DNA of 64,000 bases from CAYTGR01 sp964437445 (GCA_964437445.1 CAYTGR010000021.1:9155-73154), one strand, 5' to 3'. Positions 7,986 through 15,880 are shown, counted from the first letter of the stretch. A program made the numbers and translations. Notes: generated from the sequence alone by a model not told the origin.

Positions 7986-10565
7986 TCAGCCACGCTCCGC
8001 AACCGCCACTGGCGCGGCTTTACGCGCCGGAGCAGGCTGCTCTACCAAACATCCTGCCTCCAGGGATAACACGCGGTCGGCAAAGCGCGCTGCCCAGGCC
8101 GCATCGTGCGTCACCACCAGCGCGCTCACCCCTTCGGCGCACCAGCCGCGCAACAACTGCCCCAACGCCAGCTTGAGCGCCCCATCCAGCCCCCGCGTCG
8201 GCTCATCCAACAGCAGCAACTCGGGCCGGGTGACGGTGACCGCCCCCAGCGCCACCCGCAGCCGCTCACCCGTGGAGAGATCGCGTGGATAGCGACCGGC
8301 CAGCGCCGTCAGCCCCAAACGCCCCAACAGCAGGTCTACCGACCCGTTGACCGGCAGGCCGTGATTCCGCAGCGTGATCCCCAGTTCGTCGCGCACCGTC
8401 TCGGCAAAGAGCAACCAGTCTGGCTCCTGCGGCAGGTAGCCGATCCGCCGGCAGCGCGCGGCCACCTCCCAGCCCGTGATCTCCTCCTCGCCCAGCCAGA
8501 GCCGCCCGCCGCGCTGCGGCAACAATCCCACCACCGCCTTCAGCAACGTCGTCTTGCCCGCGCCGTTTGGGCCGGTCAGCACCACCAGTTCGCCCCGCCG
8601 CAAAGTCAGCGTCAGCCCACTCAGCACCGGTTGCCCGTTGTAAGCGCAGGTCAGGTCTACCACGCGCAGCGCTTCCCCGGTGAAGGCGGCCGGCAGCCGG
8701 CGTTCCGGCGTCCCGGCCTCCCCGCCCACCGGCACGCCCGCCACAACGCTCCCGTCGCCCGGCAGCGAGAGCACCTGCGTCGCCAGCGGCAACAGCCGCT
8801 CCAGCCGGTGCTCCGCCACCACAATCGTCAACCCCTCGGCGTGCAGTTGCTTCAAAAATGTCACCAGCGCCTCAGCGCCGGCGGGATCCAGCTGGCTGAG
8901 CGGTTCATCCAGCAGCAGGATGGGCGGACGCAACGCCAGCGCCGCCGCCAGCGCCACCCGTTGCCGCTCCCCGCCGGAAAGCGTCGCCAGCGCCCGTTCG
9001 CGCAGCGCCACGATCCCCGCCCGCGCCAGCGCCTCCTCCACGCGGGTAGCGATCTCCGCCGGGGCGACCCCGGCGTTCTCTAACGCAAAAGCGACCTCAT
9101 CCTCCACCCGGTCGGCGACAAAACCGGCCTCCGGGTTCTGGATCACCAGCCCCACCTGGGCAGCCATGACGGCCGGCCCGGCGCGCAGCGCATCCACCGC
9201 CCCCACCCGGACCTGCCCGGCGATCCGCCCGCCCGAAGCGTGCGGCACCAGCCCGTTGATGCACCGCAGCAGCGTGCTCTTGCCGGAGCCGGAAGGGCCG
9301 GTGATCACCACGAAGGCGCCCGGCGCAAGCGTTAGCGAGAGGTCACGCAAGACCGGCGCCGGCGCTTCTGGATAGGCAAAGGTGACCCGTTCAAAATGAA
9401 TCGGGAGCGAGCAGACCGGGGCGTGCTCCCCCGTCCAGGGCGTGGCCCTGGTTGGGAGCGGGGAACGCTGAGCGGGACGGGCCGCCACCACCGCCGGCAA
9501 CGCCAGCGCCAGGAGCGGAACGGCGGCCACGGGGGTGAAAGCGGGCAGCGCCGCGCGGGGATAAACGTCATAGCGCCATACGTCAGGCCGCAGCCAGACT
9601 AACAAGCCCCAGCTCAGCAACGAGAGCGCCGCCGCCCACGCTGCCGCCCGGTCGCGCGGCGTCCACGGGCGCGCCCGCAACGCCGTGCGGCGAACCGGCC
9701 GGCCCAGTTGCCGCAACCCGCCGGCCAGAGCGCCCAGTCCGGCCAGCAAGGAGAGGGGGCCAACCCAGCGCGGCACCGGCGTCAAAAGTCCCACCACGCC
9801 CCCCAGCCAGAGCAGCATCCCGGCCAGCAAGAGGGCCAGGGCCCGGCGGGCCGGCCGCCCCCGCCGGGAGATAAAGCCCCGCGCTTCCAGGGCCTCCGCC
9901 AGCCCCAGCGCCCGCTCTAAGGCGAGAATCAACAGCGGCAGGAAGAGCGGCGGCAGATCGCGCACACCGCGCAGCCGGTGTCCGCGGACGGCTTGCGCGT
10001 GCCGGATCTCGGCCAGCGCCTCGCGGCCCTGCGGCAAGAAGGCGAGCGCCACCGAGAGCACCAGCCCGGCTTCGTAAAAGGCGGGCGGCGTCAGGCGCAC
10101 TAAGTCGCGGGGGGAGAGCCGTCCCGTCACCAGCCCGAACGCGCCCATGATCACCGCCAGCGCCAGCCCGTTGAGCGCCCCGTAGAGCGCCGCTTCAGCC
10201 GTGAAAGGGCCGCCGAGCAACGGCCAGTTCGCCGGCAGGCGGAACAGCACCGTCATGCCGGTGTGGACGGTGACGAAGTTCCAGACCGCGCCCAGCCCCA
10301 CCAGCATGAGGCTGAGCCGCCATGAGGGTGGCTGCCCCACGCTCTCGCCCACCGCCCAGAGCGCCGCCAGCGCCAGCACCAGGTAGAGCGGCTGGCGGGT
10401 GGTGGAGGCCAGCACCAATCCGGCCAGCGCCCAGAGCAACCAGGGGAGCGGCGCTAACGCGCCCTCCGCTTCAGAAGGGGGCAGTTCAGGTTCATGGGAA
10501 GGCGCTTCAGCGCCGTCAGCGCGCTGAAGCGCGCCACTACGAACCTTTTCCCTTACCAAACCCAA
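7986..10565 (-). CDS. Fused energy-coupling factor transporter EcfT-EcfA-EcfA'
   Basis: One 859-aa polypeptide holding the whole ECF module. The N-terminal ~330 residues are the membrane protein EcfT, with the coupling motifs AVRGHRLRG and ALEARGFISRRG. Then come two ABC ATPase domains: Walker A GPSGSGKST (Lys429) with LSGGERQRVALAAALAL, and GPNGAGKTT (Lys671) with the signature-like LSTGERLRVALG. ECF modules power vitamin uptake with a separate substrate-binding S component, which is not encoded here. Position behind a cobalamin riboswitch makes B12 the likely cargo. The best start is a TTG at 10565, 7 bases after the upstream stop with GGTGAG ahead. Residues ~7-22 would then be encoded by a family A repeat. 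Confidence 0.85.
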   Translation of the reverse strand: MGLVREKVRSGALQRADGAEAPSHEPELPPSEAEGALAPLPWLLWALAGLVLASTTRQPLYLVLALAALWAVGESVGQPPSWRLSLMLVGLGAVWNFVTVHTGMTVLFRLPANWPLLGGPFTAEAALYGALNGLALAVIMGAFGLVTGRLSPRDLVRLTPPAFYEAGLVLSVALAFLPQGREALAEIRHAQAVRGHRLRGVRDLPPLFLPLLILALERALGLAEALEARGFISRRGRPARRALALLLAGMLLWLGGVVGLLTPVPRWVGPLSLLAGLGALAGGLRQLGRPVRRTALRARPWTPRDRAAAWAAALSLLSWGLLVWLRPDVWRYDVYPRAALPAFTPVAAVPLLALALPAVVAARPAQRSPLPTRATPWTGEHAPVCSLPIHFERVTFAYPEAPAPVLRDLSLTLAPGAFVVITGPSGSGKSTLLRCINGLVPHASGGRIAGQVRVGAVDALRAGPAVMAAQVGLVIQNPEAGFVADRVEDEVAFALENAGVAPAEIATRVEEALARAGIVALRERALATLSGGERQRVALAAALALRPPILLLDEPLSQLDPAGAEALVTFLKQLHAEGLTIVVAEHRLERLLPLATQVLSLPGDGSVVAGVPVGGEAGTPERRLPAAFTGEALRVVDLTCAYNGQPVLSGLTLTLRRGELVVLTGPNGAGKTTLLKAVVGLLPQRGGRLWLGEEEITGWEVAARCRRIGYLPQEPDWLLFAETVRDELGITLRNHGLPVNGSVDLLLGRLGLTALAGRYPRDLSTGERLRVALGAVTVTRPELLLLDEPTRGLDGALKLALGQLLRGWCAEGVSALVVTHDAAWAARFADRVLSLEAGCLVEQPAPARKAAPVAVAERG
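10497..10553. repeat. Family A double-hairpin repeat overlapping the ecf coding start
   Basis: GGCGCTTCAGCGCC and GCGCGCTGAAGCGCGC arms followed by CACTACGAACC. If the TTG at 10565 is used, this element is translated as part of the transporter's N-terminus. Confidence 0.75.
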
Positions 10566-10572
10566 TCAGCTC

Positions 10573-11322
10573 TCACCCTTTACGGCCAGGGCGGGCCCGC
10601 CGTACCAGCACCAGCGCGATCAACGCCAGCAGGAGCAGGACAAACGAGCCGTACTGTTCCAGCGGCCGCCGCCAGGCCGAGGGGATAAAGCGCCACGGCC
10701 CTGTAACGGCAGGTAGCGGCGTCTCGCTTTGCCCGCCCGGCAAGAAGACTTGATAAGTGGGCGCCGCCGGGGCCGTCGGTGTGACCTCAGGGGTCGGACT
10801 CTCCGGGGTGGCCGTGACCGGTGCCGGGCAGAGCTCTTCCCAGGTCAGCGCCGGCGGCAGTTGAGAGCCGTCGCCCCAGACCCAGGCGTCGGCGTCACCG
10901 GCGTTCAGCGTCCGGCTGGCGGCCCCTACGCCGGAGTAGGCCCACGTTCCATCTGCCTGCCGCTGAAAGTAGGACCAGTAGCGGCAGGGCGAGCCTTTGC
11001 ACTGGCAGAAACAATCGGTGGCCGGGCAGCCCACCCCCTGCAAGGCGCAAATGGCGGTGCCGGCGCTGCTGGATTGGAAAACCGGCGCGACATCCGCCTG
11101 TTCCAGCAGCGTCACGCCGGTCACCGGGCCATCCTGCAACGGCACACAGCGGGTCAGCACCACGCCCTCCTCGCCCACCACGACCAGCGCTGCCTGGGGG
11201 GGAGTCTCCTCCTGCGCCCACACCGCCGTGACGGTCAGGAGCAGCAGGACGGCCAGCGCCGCCCCCCTCCACCACCGGCGCGAGCGCCGGTTAAGCCAGG
11301 TGCTGACCCGGGCCGCGCGCAT
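10573..11322 (-). CDS. Secreted DUF4430 (transcobalamin C-terminal-like) membrane-anchored protein
   Basis: A 249-aa exported protein: signal peptide (hydrophobic ~20-37, ending VWA), a DUF4430-type domain (GVTLLEQADVAPVF, a Cys-rich CPATDCFCQCKGSPC, WSYFQRQADGTWAYSG), a Thr/Pro linker, and a C-terminal helix with basic tail (~225-249). DUF4430 is related to the C-terminal domain of intrinsic factor and transcobalamin. It is therefore a plausible extracellular cobalamin-binding half, paired with the toroid encoded just upstream. The ATG at 11322 overlaps the toroid stop (TGATG), implying coupled synthesis. The ECF transporter gene follows within 7 bases. Confidence 0.8.
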   Translation of the reverse strand: MRAARVSTWLNRRSRRWWRGAALAVLLLLTVTAVWAQEETPPQAALVVVGEEGVVLTRCVPLQDGPVTGVTLLEQADVAPVFQSSSAGTAICALQGVGCPATDCFCQCKGSPCRYWSYFQRQADGTWAYSGVGAASRTLNAGDADAWVWGDGSQLPPALTWEELCPAPVTATPESPTPEVTPTAPAAPTYQVFLPGGQSETPLPAVTGPWRFIPSAWRRPLEQYGSFVLLLLALIALVLVRRARPGRKG

Positions 11323-12458
11323 CAAGCTCGCCCCTGCCGCCGCACCAGCAGACCGCTCCCCAGCAGGCCCGCGCCGACCACCAGCCAGAGCCAGCCCAAC
11401 GTCAAAGTGCCGCCGGAAGCCGGCAGGACCGGGGCCGGTGTGGGAGTTGGGGCCGGCGTGGGCGTGACCGCAGCCGCCGCGAGCGCCGGTTGCGGCGCGC
11501 GGCCGGCCTTGACCACCGGCAGCTGCACCAGCGTCAGCCCTTCCACCGCCTGCACCGCCTGGGCCGAGGCCAGGATGTTAGCGCCCGGCACCGCCGCCTG
11601 CCACAGGTAGCCGCCGCTGCCCTTATCCCACAGCGCCTTGAGCGCCGCCAATGGGTCTTTCCCTTTGGGCGACCAGGCGCTCAGCGGCTCACCCAGCGCG
11701 TTCAGCGCCTGGAGCACGACGGCGGTGGAATTGGCATCCGAGTCGGTGCCGTAGGGCGAGGGCTTCTGCCAGGGGAAGCCGCCGTCCTCGTTCTGCACCG
11801 CGTGGAGGTAGGCCAGCGCCGCCGGCACGGGATCGCGCTTACCCGCCGCGACCAGCGCCTGGAGCGCCAGCGCGGTGGTGTTGGTGTCGGAGGAATCCGC
11901 CGTGACGCCGCCGAACATCGCCCAGCCGCCTTCGGGGGGCCGCGCTGCCAGCAAGAGGGCTATCGCCGATTCGGGCAGGGTCTCGCCAGCCGCGTGCAGC
12001 GCCAGCAGCGCGTAAGCGTGCGCGTACAGGGAATCGCCAAACTGCCCGGTTTTGGCGTCCTGGGTGGCGCGCAAGGCCGCCACCAGGTTTTGACCGGCGA
12101 AGGCGCGCGGGTCCTGCCCGGTCGCCACCGCCGCGAAGATGACGCGGCTCAGCCCGGATGCATCCTTGACGGCACCGGCCTGCACCTGCGCGGCGAGATA
12201 ATCCAACGGGGAAGCCCCCGCCGCCGAGCGCCAGGCGCTCGGATCCTGCCCGGCGGCCACGCCGGCCAGCACAATCTCCACGGTCGTCCCCAGGTCAGAG
12301 CCGGAAGCAAAGCCGCTGGTGAAGCCGCCATCGGGCTGCTGCTGCGTCCGCAGCCATTTGAGTGCCGCCTCATCCTCCGGCGTCCCCGCCGCCCAGACCG
12401 GGCCAACGATCCCCAGCAACACTATCAAGAGCGCGAGCCATAAGCTCCAGCGTTTCAT
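11322..12458 (-). CDS. Secreted alpha/alpha-toroid protein, intrinsic-factor-like
   Basis: A 378-aa protein with a signal peptide (MKRWSLWLALLIVLLGIVG...WA) and repeated prenyltransferase/squalene-cyclase-like toroid motifs: LRTQQQPDGGFTSG, QDAKTGQFGDSLYAHAYALLAL, PPEGGWAM, LHAVQNEDGGFPW. A Pro/Thr linker, LPASGG and a final membrane helix with basic tail follow. The same fold forms the N-terminal domain of human intrinsic factor. Together with DUF4430, the riboswitch and the ECF module, I infer capture of cobalamin at the cell surface rather than terpene chemistry. The ATG at 12458 has AGGAG upstream. LPASGG resembles a sortase signal, but no sortase was seen. Confidence 0.8.
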   Translation of the reverse strand: MKRWSLWLALLIVLLGIVGPVWAAGTPEDEAALKWLRTQQQPDGGFTSGFASGSDLGTTVEIVLAGVAAGQDPSAWRSAAGASPLDYLAAQVQAGAVKDASGLSRVIFAAVATGQDPRAFAGQNLVAALRATQDAKTGQFGDSLYAHAYALLALHAAGETLPESAIALLLAARPPEGGWAMFGGVTADSSDTNTTALALQALVAAGKRDPVPAALAYLHAVQNEDGGFPWQKPSPYGTDSDANSTAVVLQALNALGEPLSAWSPKGKDPLAALKALWDKGSGGYLWQAAVPGANILASAQAVQAVEGLTLVQLPVVKAGRAPQPALAAAAVTPTPAPTPTPAPVLPASGGTLTLGWLWLVVGAGLLGSGLLVRRQGRA

Positions 12459-12507
12459 GGGTACGTCTTCTCCTTTCTCAAGTTCGTATCTCAAATTCGT
12501 ATCTTAA

Positions 12508-12563
12508 GTTTGTAGTCAGGCGCTTCAGCGCCGTTTCTGCCGCGCTGAAGCGCGGCACTACCC
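12508..12563. repeat. Family A double-hairpin repeat in the B12 operon leader
   Basis: TTTGTAGTCA, GGCGCTTCAGCGCC, spacer, CCGCGCTGAAGCGCGG, CACTACCC. It lies between the riboswitch terminator and the first gene, so it is transcribed as a leader hairpin pair. A 13-bp repeat (TCTCAAGTTCGTA and variants, three units) lies beside it at about 12476-12514. Confidence 0.8.
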
Positions 12564-12584
12564 ACCAAGCCACCTGCTATCAAC

Positions 12585-12617
12585 AAAAAATCCCTCCCCC
12601 GCTACGGGGAGAGGGAT
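12585..12617 (-). terminator. Intrinsic terminator after the cobalamin riboswitch
   Basis: On the minus strand ATCCCTC-T-CCCCG pairs with CGGGGGAGGGAT, a 12-bp stem with one bulged T, followed by six T. The three-base loop is TAG, which is also the stop codon of the leader ORF at 12602-12634. It sits between aptamer and structural genes, as expected for transcription attenuation. Confidence 0.85.
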
Positions 12618-12634
12618 GCAAGGTACGTTCCCAT
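12602..12634 (-). CDS. Ten-codon leader ORF between riboswitch and terminator
   Basis: Encodes MGTYLASLSP. The ribosome site AAAGGAGGTGA (12648-12638) is an 11-base perfect match to the 16S anti-Shine-Dalgarno end, and the start lies 6 bases after GGAGG. The last five codons form the 5' arm of the terminator stem, and the TAG stop is its loop. A translating ribosome would therefore block the terminator. I infer a leader peptide that couples riboswitch control of initiation to transcription termination. The peptide itself has no recognisable function. It could still be chance coding across a hairpin. Confidence 0.55.
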   Translation of the reverse strand: MGTYLASLSP

Positions 12635-12672
12635 GTGTCACCTCCTTTCCAGCGAAGGGCCGTGAGCACGCT

Positions 12673-12788
12673 TCAGGGCTGAGTATCGGGCTTCCCGCAG
12701 GGGGGTTACCGTTGCGCCACAGCGCCGGACTTACACCGGTCTTCCTCATTATTTCATGCCCCGCGCATCCGGGCTTGGGGCACCCTGA
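12673..12788 (-). promoter_or_regulatory. Cobalamin (vitamin B12) riboswitch aptamer
   Basis: The minus-strand RNA has the conserved cobalamin core: GAGGAAGACCGGTGTAAG, TCCGGCGCTG, GCGCAACGGTA, and a B12-box-like AAGCCCGATACTCAGCC. A closing P1 helix can form between TCAGGG (12788-12783) and CCCTGA (12678-12673). An alternative 7-base pairing, GTATCGG upstream with CCGATAC in the B12 box, is also possible. It lies between a promoter and the terminator/leader ORF of the uptake operon, so the operon should be repressed when cobalamin is plentiful. Confidence 0.9.
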
Positions 12789-12809
12789 GCCGATACGCCA
12801 ATGTTAAAA

Positions 12810-12842
12810 AGAGACCACAGACGGCAGACGACAAACCACCCC
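12810..12842. repeat. 7-bp repeat, GTCTGTC type, in the riboswitch leader
   Basis: On the minus strand: GGTTTGT, CGTCTGC, CGTCTGT, GGTCTCT. It matches the tail of the array at 59166-59193 (GTCTGTC, GTCTGTC, GTCCGTG, GTCTCTT). It lies in the transcribed leader between promoter and aptamer. Confidence 0.6.
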
Positions 12843-12872
12843 GGCGCCCTGTCTGATCGGTCAATCGGGGCA

Positions 12873-12900
12873 AGAATACCATAAAGGGAACAAACGTCAA
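12873..12900 (-). promoter_or_regulatory. Promoter of the riboswitch-controlled B12 operon
   Basis: TTGACG (12900-12895), 16-base spacer, TATTCT (12878-12873). The expected start is near 12866, about 80 bases before the aptamer. No coding sequence lies between. Confidence 0.65.
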
Positions 12901-12946
12901 ATGAGAGGTAAGACGCAAACTTGAGCTGGCGGTGGGAGACTCACTT

Positions 12947-14110
12947 TCATTCGGGGGCCAGGGGGAGAATGATGGTGAAGGTGCTGCCGTGGCCCGGTTC
13001 GCTCTGCGCTTCAATCCGCCCGCCGTGCAGCTGCACCAGGCCCCGGGCAATCGGCAGTCCAATCCCCACGCCGCCAAACAGATGGCCGTCCACCGCTTCA
13101 ATCCGCTTGAACGGTTGGAAGAGCTCCTCAATCCGCTCTATGGGGAAACCGACGCCCGGATCGCGCACGGCAATGCAAACCTGATCGCCCTGGGCATAAG
13201 CGTGGATGACAATCTCACCGCCGTCAGGGCTGAATTTGATGGCGTTGTCTAACAAAGCCCGCACGGCCCGGACCAGGCCGCTATGGTCAGCCTTGATCTG
13301 CGGCAGCCCGCCTTCAATCCGTGTGGTCAGCGTCAATCCGCTCTCCGCCGCCCGTTCGCCCAGCCCTTCCAGCGCCTTGAAAATGATCTCGTCCACGGTA
13401 TGCAGTTCAAACTGGGGCGTGATCATCTCAATCTCTTGCAGGAAGAGCAGGTTGTTGACCAGCTGGACCACCTCGTCCAGGTTTTGGGCGATGATCTTGA
13501 GGAAATCCCCCGACTGCGCCAGCGGCAGAAACCCGGAGTTGATCAGCTGAAGGTAGCCCATGGCGACGGTCAACGGCGTACGCAGCTCGTGGGAAATGGT
13601 CGTGAGGAATTCTGACCGCAGCCGTTCTTGCTCCTCCAGCTCGGCGTAGGCTTGCGCCAGCTCGGCATTGCGGCGGCGCAGCTCGGTGAGCGCGCGCTGG
13701 TCAGAATCGCGCAACCGCCAGGTGACGCCCAACATCACCCGCATGGCCAGCGGCGCACTGCGGCTCAGCACGCTAAGAAAGGCTTCACGGTGGATCTCCA
13801 GCAGGTAAGTCGGTTCCACCGTGCGCACCGACGCCGTGCGCGGCCCCCGTTGCACCAAAGCGATCTCGCCGAAGAATTCTCCCGGTCCCAGATGTTTGAG
13901 GAACTGCTCGGTGGTCTCGTCCACCCGCTTGGTCACCGCTACCCGGCCCTCTATCATCACATAGAAGATATCCTCCACCGCCCCCTCATGGCAGAGCACC
14001 ACATCGGGAGGATAGTGGCGCGGCTCAGCGACGGCCGCCAAATCGGCCAGGTCGGTTGAATCCAGATCGGTGAAAACGTGACGCAATATAGCTTCGGCGT
14101 TCCGGGCCAC
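12947..14110 (-). CDS. Histidine kinase with N-terminal cyclic-nucleotide-binding-like domain
   Basis: A cytoplasmic sensor kinase of about 387 aa. Residues ~10-125 form a cNMP-binding (CRP-type) domain with the cup motif GEFFGEIALVQRGPRTASVR. A coiled coil (~140-165) leads to HisKA with the phospho-acceptor in ISHELRTPLTVAMGY. The HATPase domain has ALLDNAIKFSP, RDPGVGF and GVGIGLPIARGLV. There is no membrane helix. The GTG at 14110 has AGGGGGG upstream and is preferred to a GTG at 14128. No response regulator gene is adjacent, so the partner is unknown. Confidence 0.85.
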   Translation of the reverse strand: MARNAEAILRHVFTDLDSTDLADLAAVAEPRHYPPDVVLCHEGAVEDIFYVMIEGRVAVTKRVDETTEQFLKHLGPGEFFGEIALVQRGPRTASVRTVEPTYLLEIHREAFLSVLSRSAPLAMRVMLGVTWRLRDSDQRALTELRRRNAELAQAYAELEEQERLRSEFLTTISHELRTPLTVAMGYLQLINSGFLPLAQSGDFLKIIAQNLDEVVQLVNNLLFLQEIEMITPQFELHTVDEIIFKALEGLGERAAESGLTLTTRIEGGLPQIKADHSGLVRAVRALLDNAIKFSPDGGEIVIHAYAQGDQVCIAVRDPGVGFPIERIEELFQPFKRIEAVDGHLFGGVGIGLPIARGLVQLHGGRIEAQSEPGHGSTFTIILPLAPE

Positions 14111-14215
14111 TGGTCCTACCCCCCTCACACAGAGACTGCCCTTATGCCGATTATACGCTGTCCCCGTCCGCCCAAGGTTACGAGGTGGTTACAATTAGAA
14201 AACTACCTGCCGGCG

Positions 14216-14608
14216 TCAACCTTCTTCGTACAACTCTATCAGCACCCCGCGCGAGCTTTTAGGGTGGATGAAACAATAGCGGATGCCGTGGGCATTGGTC
14301 TTGATGCCACCGATCAGCTGAGCGCCGGCCGCGGTCAGGCGGGCCGCCGCGGCTTCCACATCGGGGACGGAAAAGCAAATGTGATGCATCCCTTCCCCAC
14401 GCCTGGCCAGGTATTGGCCGATGGTGTTCTCAGGATCCAGCGGGCGGAGCAGTTCCACCAATGACTCTCCCGCCGGCAAGAAAGCAATTTCCACGCCCTC
14501 TTCGGGCACTTCACGGCGCTCCGTCACCGTCAGGCCTAAGGCGTGCTCATAAAAGTTCAAAGCTGCATCCAGGTCGTTGACGGCGATAGCAATATGTTGA
14601 ATGCGCAT
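14216..14608 (-). CDS. mce: Methylmalonyl-CoA epimerase
   Basis: A 130-aa VOC/glyoxalase-fold enzyme interconverting (2R)- and (2S)-methylmalonyl-CoA in propionyl-CoA metabolism. It shows HIAIAVNDLDAALNFYEHALGL at the first metal His, EIAFLPAGESLVELL, EGMHHICFSVPDVEAA and the terminal VLIELYEE, matching the family's metal ligands His, His and Glu and its usual length. The ATG at 14608 has GGGGAGGG just upstream. The substrate pathway uses the B12-dependent methylmalonyl-CoA mutase, which fits the neighbouring cobalamin uptake operon, but no mutase gene is in the window. Confidence 0.92.
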   Translation of the reverse strand: MRIQHIAIAVNDLDAALNFYEHALGLTVTERREVPEEGVEIAFLPAGESLVELLRPLDPENTIGQYLARRGEGMHHICFSVPDVEAAAARLTAAGAQLIGGIKTNAHGIRYCFIHPKSSRGVLIELYEEG

Positions 14609-14831
14609 ATTCCCTCCCCATAGAGTGGTGGATTTCTGACCACAGCTCTGGCAATTTTTCTGCTGCCCCTCTGCCAACGTGGTCGCAGGTTCATCCCCCG
14701 GCGGTGTGCCAACGGTTTATGGTGACTCGCGGAGGTCCTGGGCCCAACCGTGTCAGTGTCAGTAAAGGTATCTTATCCAGTTCCGGCAAATGTCAACAGC
14801 GTATGGTCGCGAGCACAACTGGTTCCTGATC

Positions 14832-15287
14832 TTAACCATACTTAACCCTGGAGTAAGAATAACCACTGGCGGCCAGGCTCAGAAAATAGGTCACCAACGT
14901 GACAAAGCCGGCCGGCTCGCTAACCAAAAACGCATAGCCAATCATCGCCATCTGGCTCAAGTAGTACAGCAGCAGGGAAGGTCCCAGCCAGCGCGTGGTG
15001 CGAAATTCCAGTTTCAGGATGTAATCCAGGAGCAGTTCCAACGCCAAAAAGAGCACCAGCAACACCGGCAGCCCGATCATCCAGGCCGACCGTGACGCCC
15101 GGCCATTCAACACGAGCGCCACCACGACCGGCAGCGCCAACGCCTCCACGGCGATGCCCAACGCGCGATCGCGGCCCGGTGGCCCCTTGACCCGCACGAG
15201 GAAAATCCCCACCATCAAAAGATTGAACAGATTCGCCGTAACCACCAAGAGCCTATCGGCGATCCAGGAGCTCACCCCAGGATCCAT
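14832..15287 (-). CDS. Uncharacterised four-helix membrane protein
   Basis: A 151-aa integral membrane protein with about four hydrophobic helices (e.g. residues ~15-33, ~45-65, ~72-92, ~100-145). There is no recognisable motif or family. The ATG at 15287 has AGGAAGGAG immediately upstream, which decides the start. It follows the acetyltransferase gene by 11 bases, so the two are probably co-transcribed. No function can be assigned. Confidence 0.65.
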   Translation of the reverse strand: MDPGVSSWIADRLLVVTANLFNLLMVGIFLVRVKGPPGRDRALGIAVEALALPVVVALVLNGRASRSAWMIGLPVLLVLFLALELLLDYILKLEFRTTRWLGPSLLLYYLSQMAMIGYAFLVSEPAGFVTLVTYFLSLAASGYSYSRVKYG

Positions 15288-15298
15288 ACTCCTTCCTG

Positions 15299-15868
15299 TC
15301 ACTGGGTCACGAATTGCTGCACGTAGACCGATTCAAATTCCTCGGCCAGGATATCCATCAAGACCACGTCGTACTTGCGGCCGGCGACAATACGCGCCTG
15401 CCGTCGCCGCCCGATCTCCTTGAACCCTACTTTGCGGTAACTGGCGATGGCTCGCTCGTTGAACGCGAAAACGCCCAACATGATGCTGTTGAGATTCAAC
15501 AGATTGAACCCGTAGTCCAGGAGCAGCCGCATCGCATCCTGACCATACCCCTGATTCCAGTATTCTTTCTCGCCGATCACGATCCCCACCATCGCGGAAC
15601 GGTTGACCGGGTCCATGTTGAACAGCAAACAGCGTCCAAGCAGGCGATCGGTCGCCAGGTCCACGATACTGAAGATGTGGCCGTGGCTCCGGCCGATCTC
15701 GTCCAGGCTCTGGCGCGTGCTTTCCAGAGTCGTGAGCGTATAAGCCTCATCCCCCAAAGGGAGGGCAACGGCCAGATCGTTGTCCCAGACGGCCCAGCGC
15801 TCGGCATCCCCCATGGCACAGGGGGAAAGATAACATTTTTGACCCACCAGTTTTTTGTAGTACGGCAT
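15299..15868 (-). CDS. GNAT-family N-acetyltransferase (RimJ/RimL type)
   Basis: A 189-aa acyl-CoA-dependent N-acetyltransferase. The GNAT core is visible: GRCLLFNMDPVNRSAMVGIVIGEKEYWNQGYGQD with the acetyl-CoA loop (GYGQDA), then NLNSIMLGVFAFNERAIASYRKVGFKEIGRRR, typical of the RimJ/RimL group. The substrate may be a protein N-terminus, polyamine or small molecule and cannot be told from sequence. The ATG at 15868 has AAAGGAG upstream. The upstream region is packed with repeat modules of families B and C. Confidence 0.85.
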   Translation of the reverse strand: MPYYKKLVGQKCYLSPCAMGDAERWAVWDNDLAVALPLGDEAYTLTTLESTRQSLDEIGRSHGHIFSIVDLATDRLLGRCLLFNMDPVNRSAMVGIVIGEKEYWNQGYGQDAMRLLLDYGFNLLNLNSIMLGVFAFNERAIASYRKVGFKEIGRRRQARIVAGRKYDVVLMDILAEEFESVYVQQFVTQ

Positions 15869-15880
15869 GAATGGCTCCTT

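Noticed and set aside
8106..9083. Long plus-strand open frame across the ECF gene (and similar long antisense frames at 354-1250, 47051-48805 and 60714-61871)
   Set aside because: These are shadows of high-GC genes: low-complexity Arg/Gln/Pro/Gly-rich products, no ribosome sites, and the opposite strand carries clear domains.
11322..11420. Toroid protein LPASGG end as a sortase signal
   Set aside because: It is followed by a helix and basic tail as in LPXTG proteins, but no sortase is seen and Chloroflexota use is uncertain. Left as a remark only.
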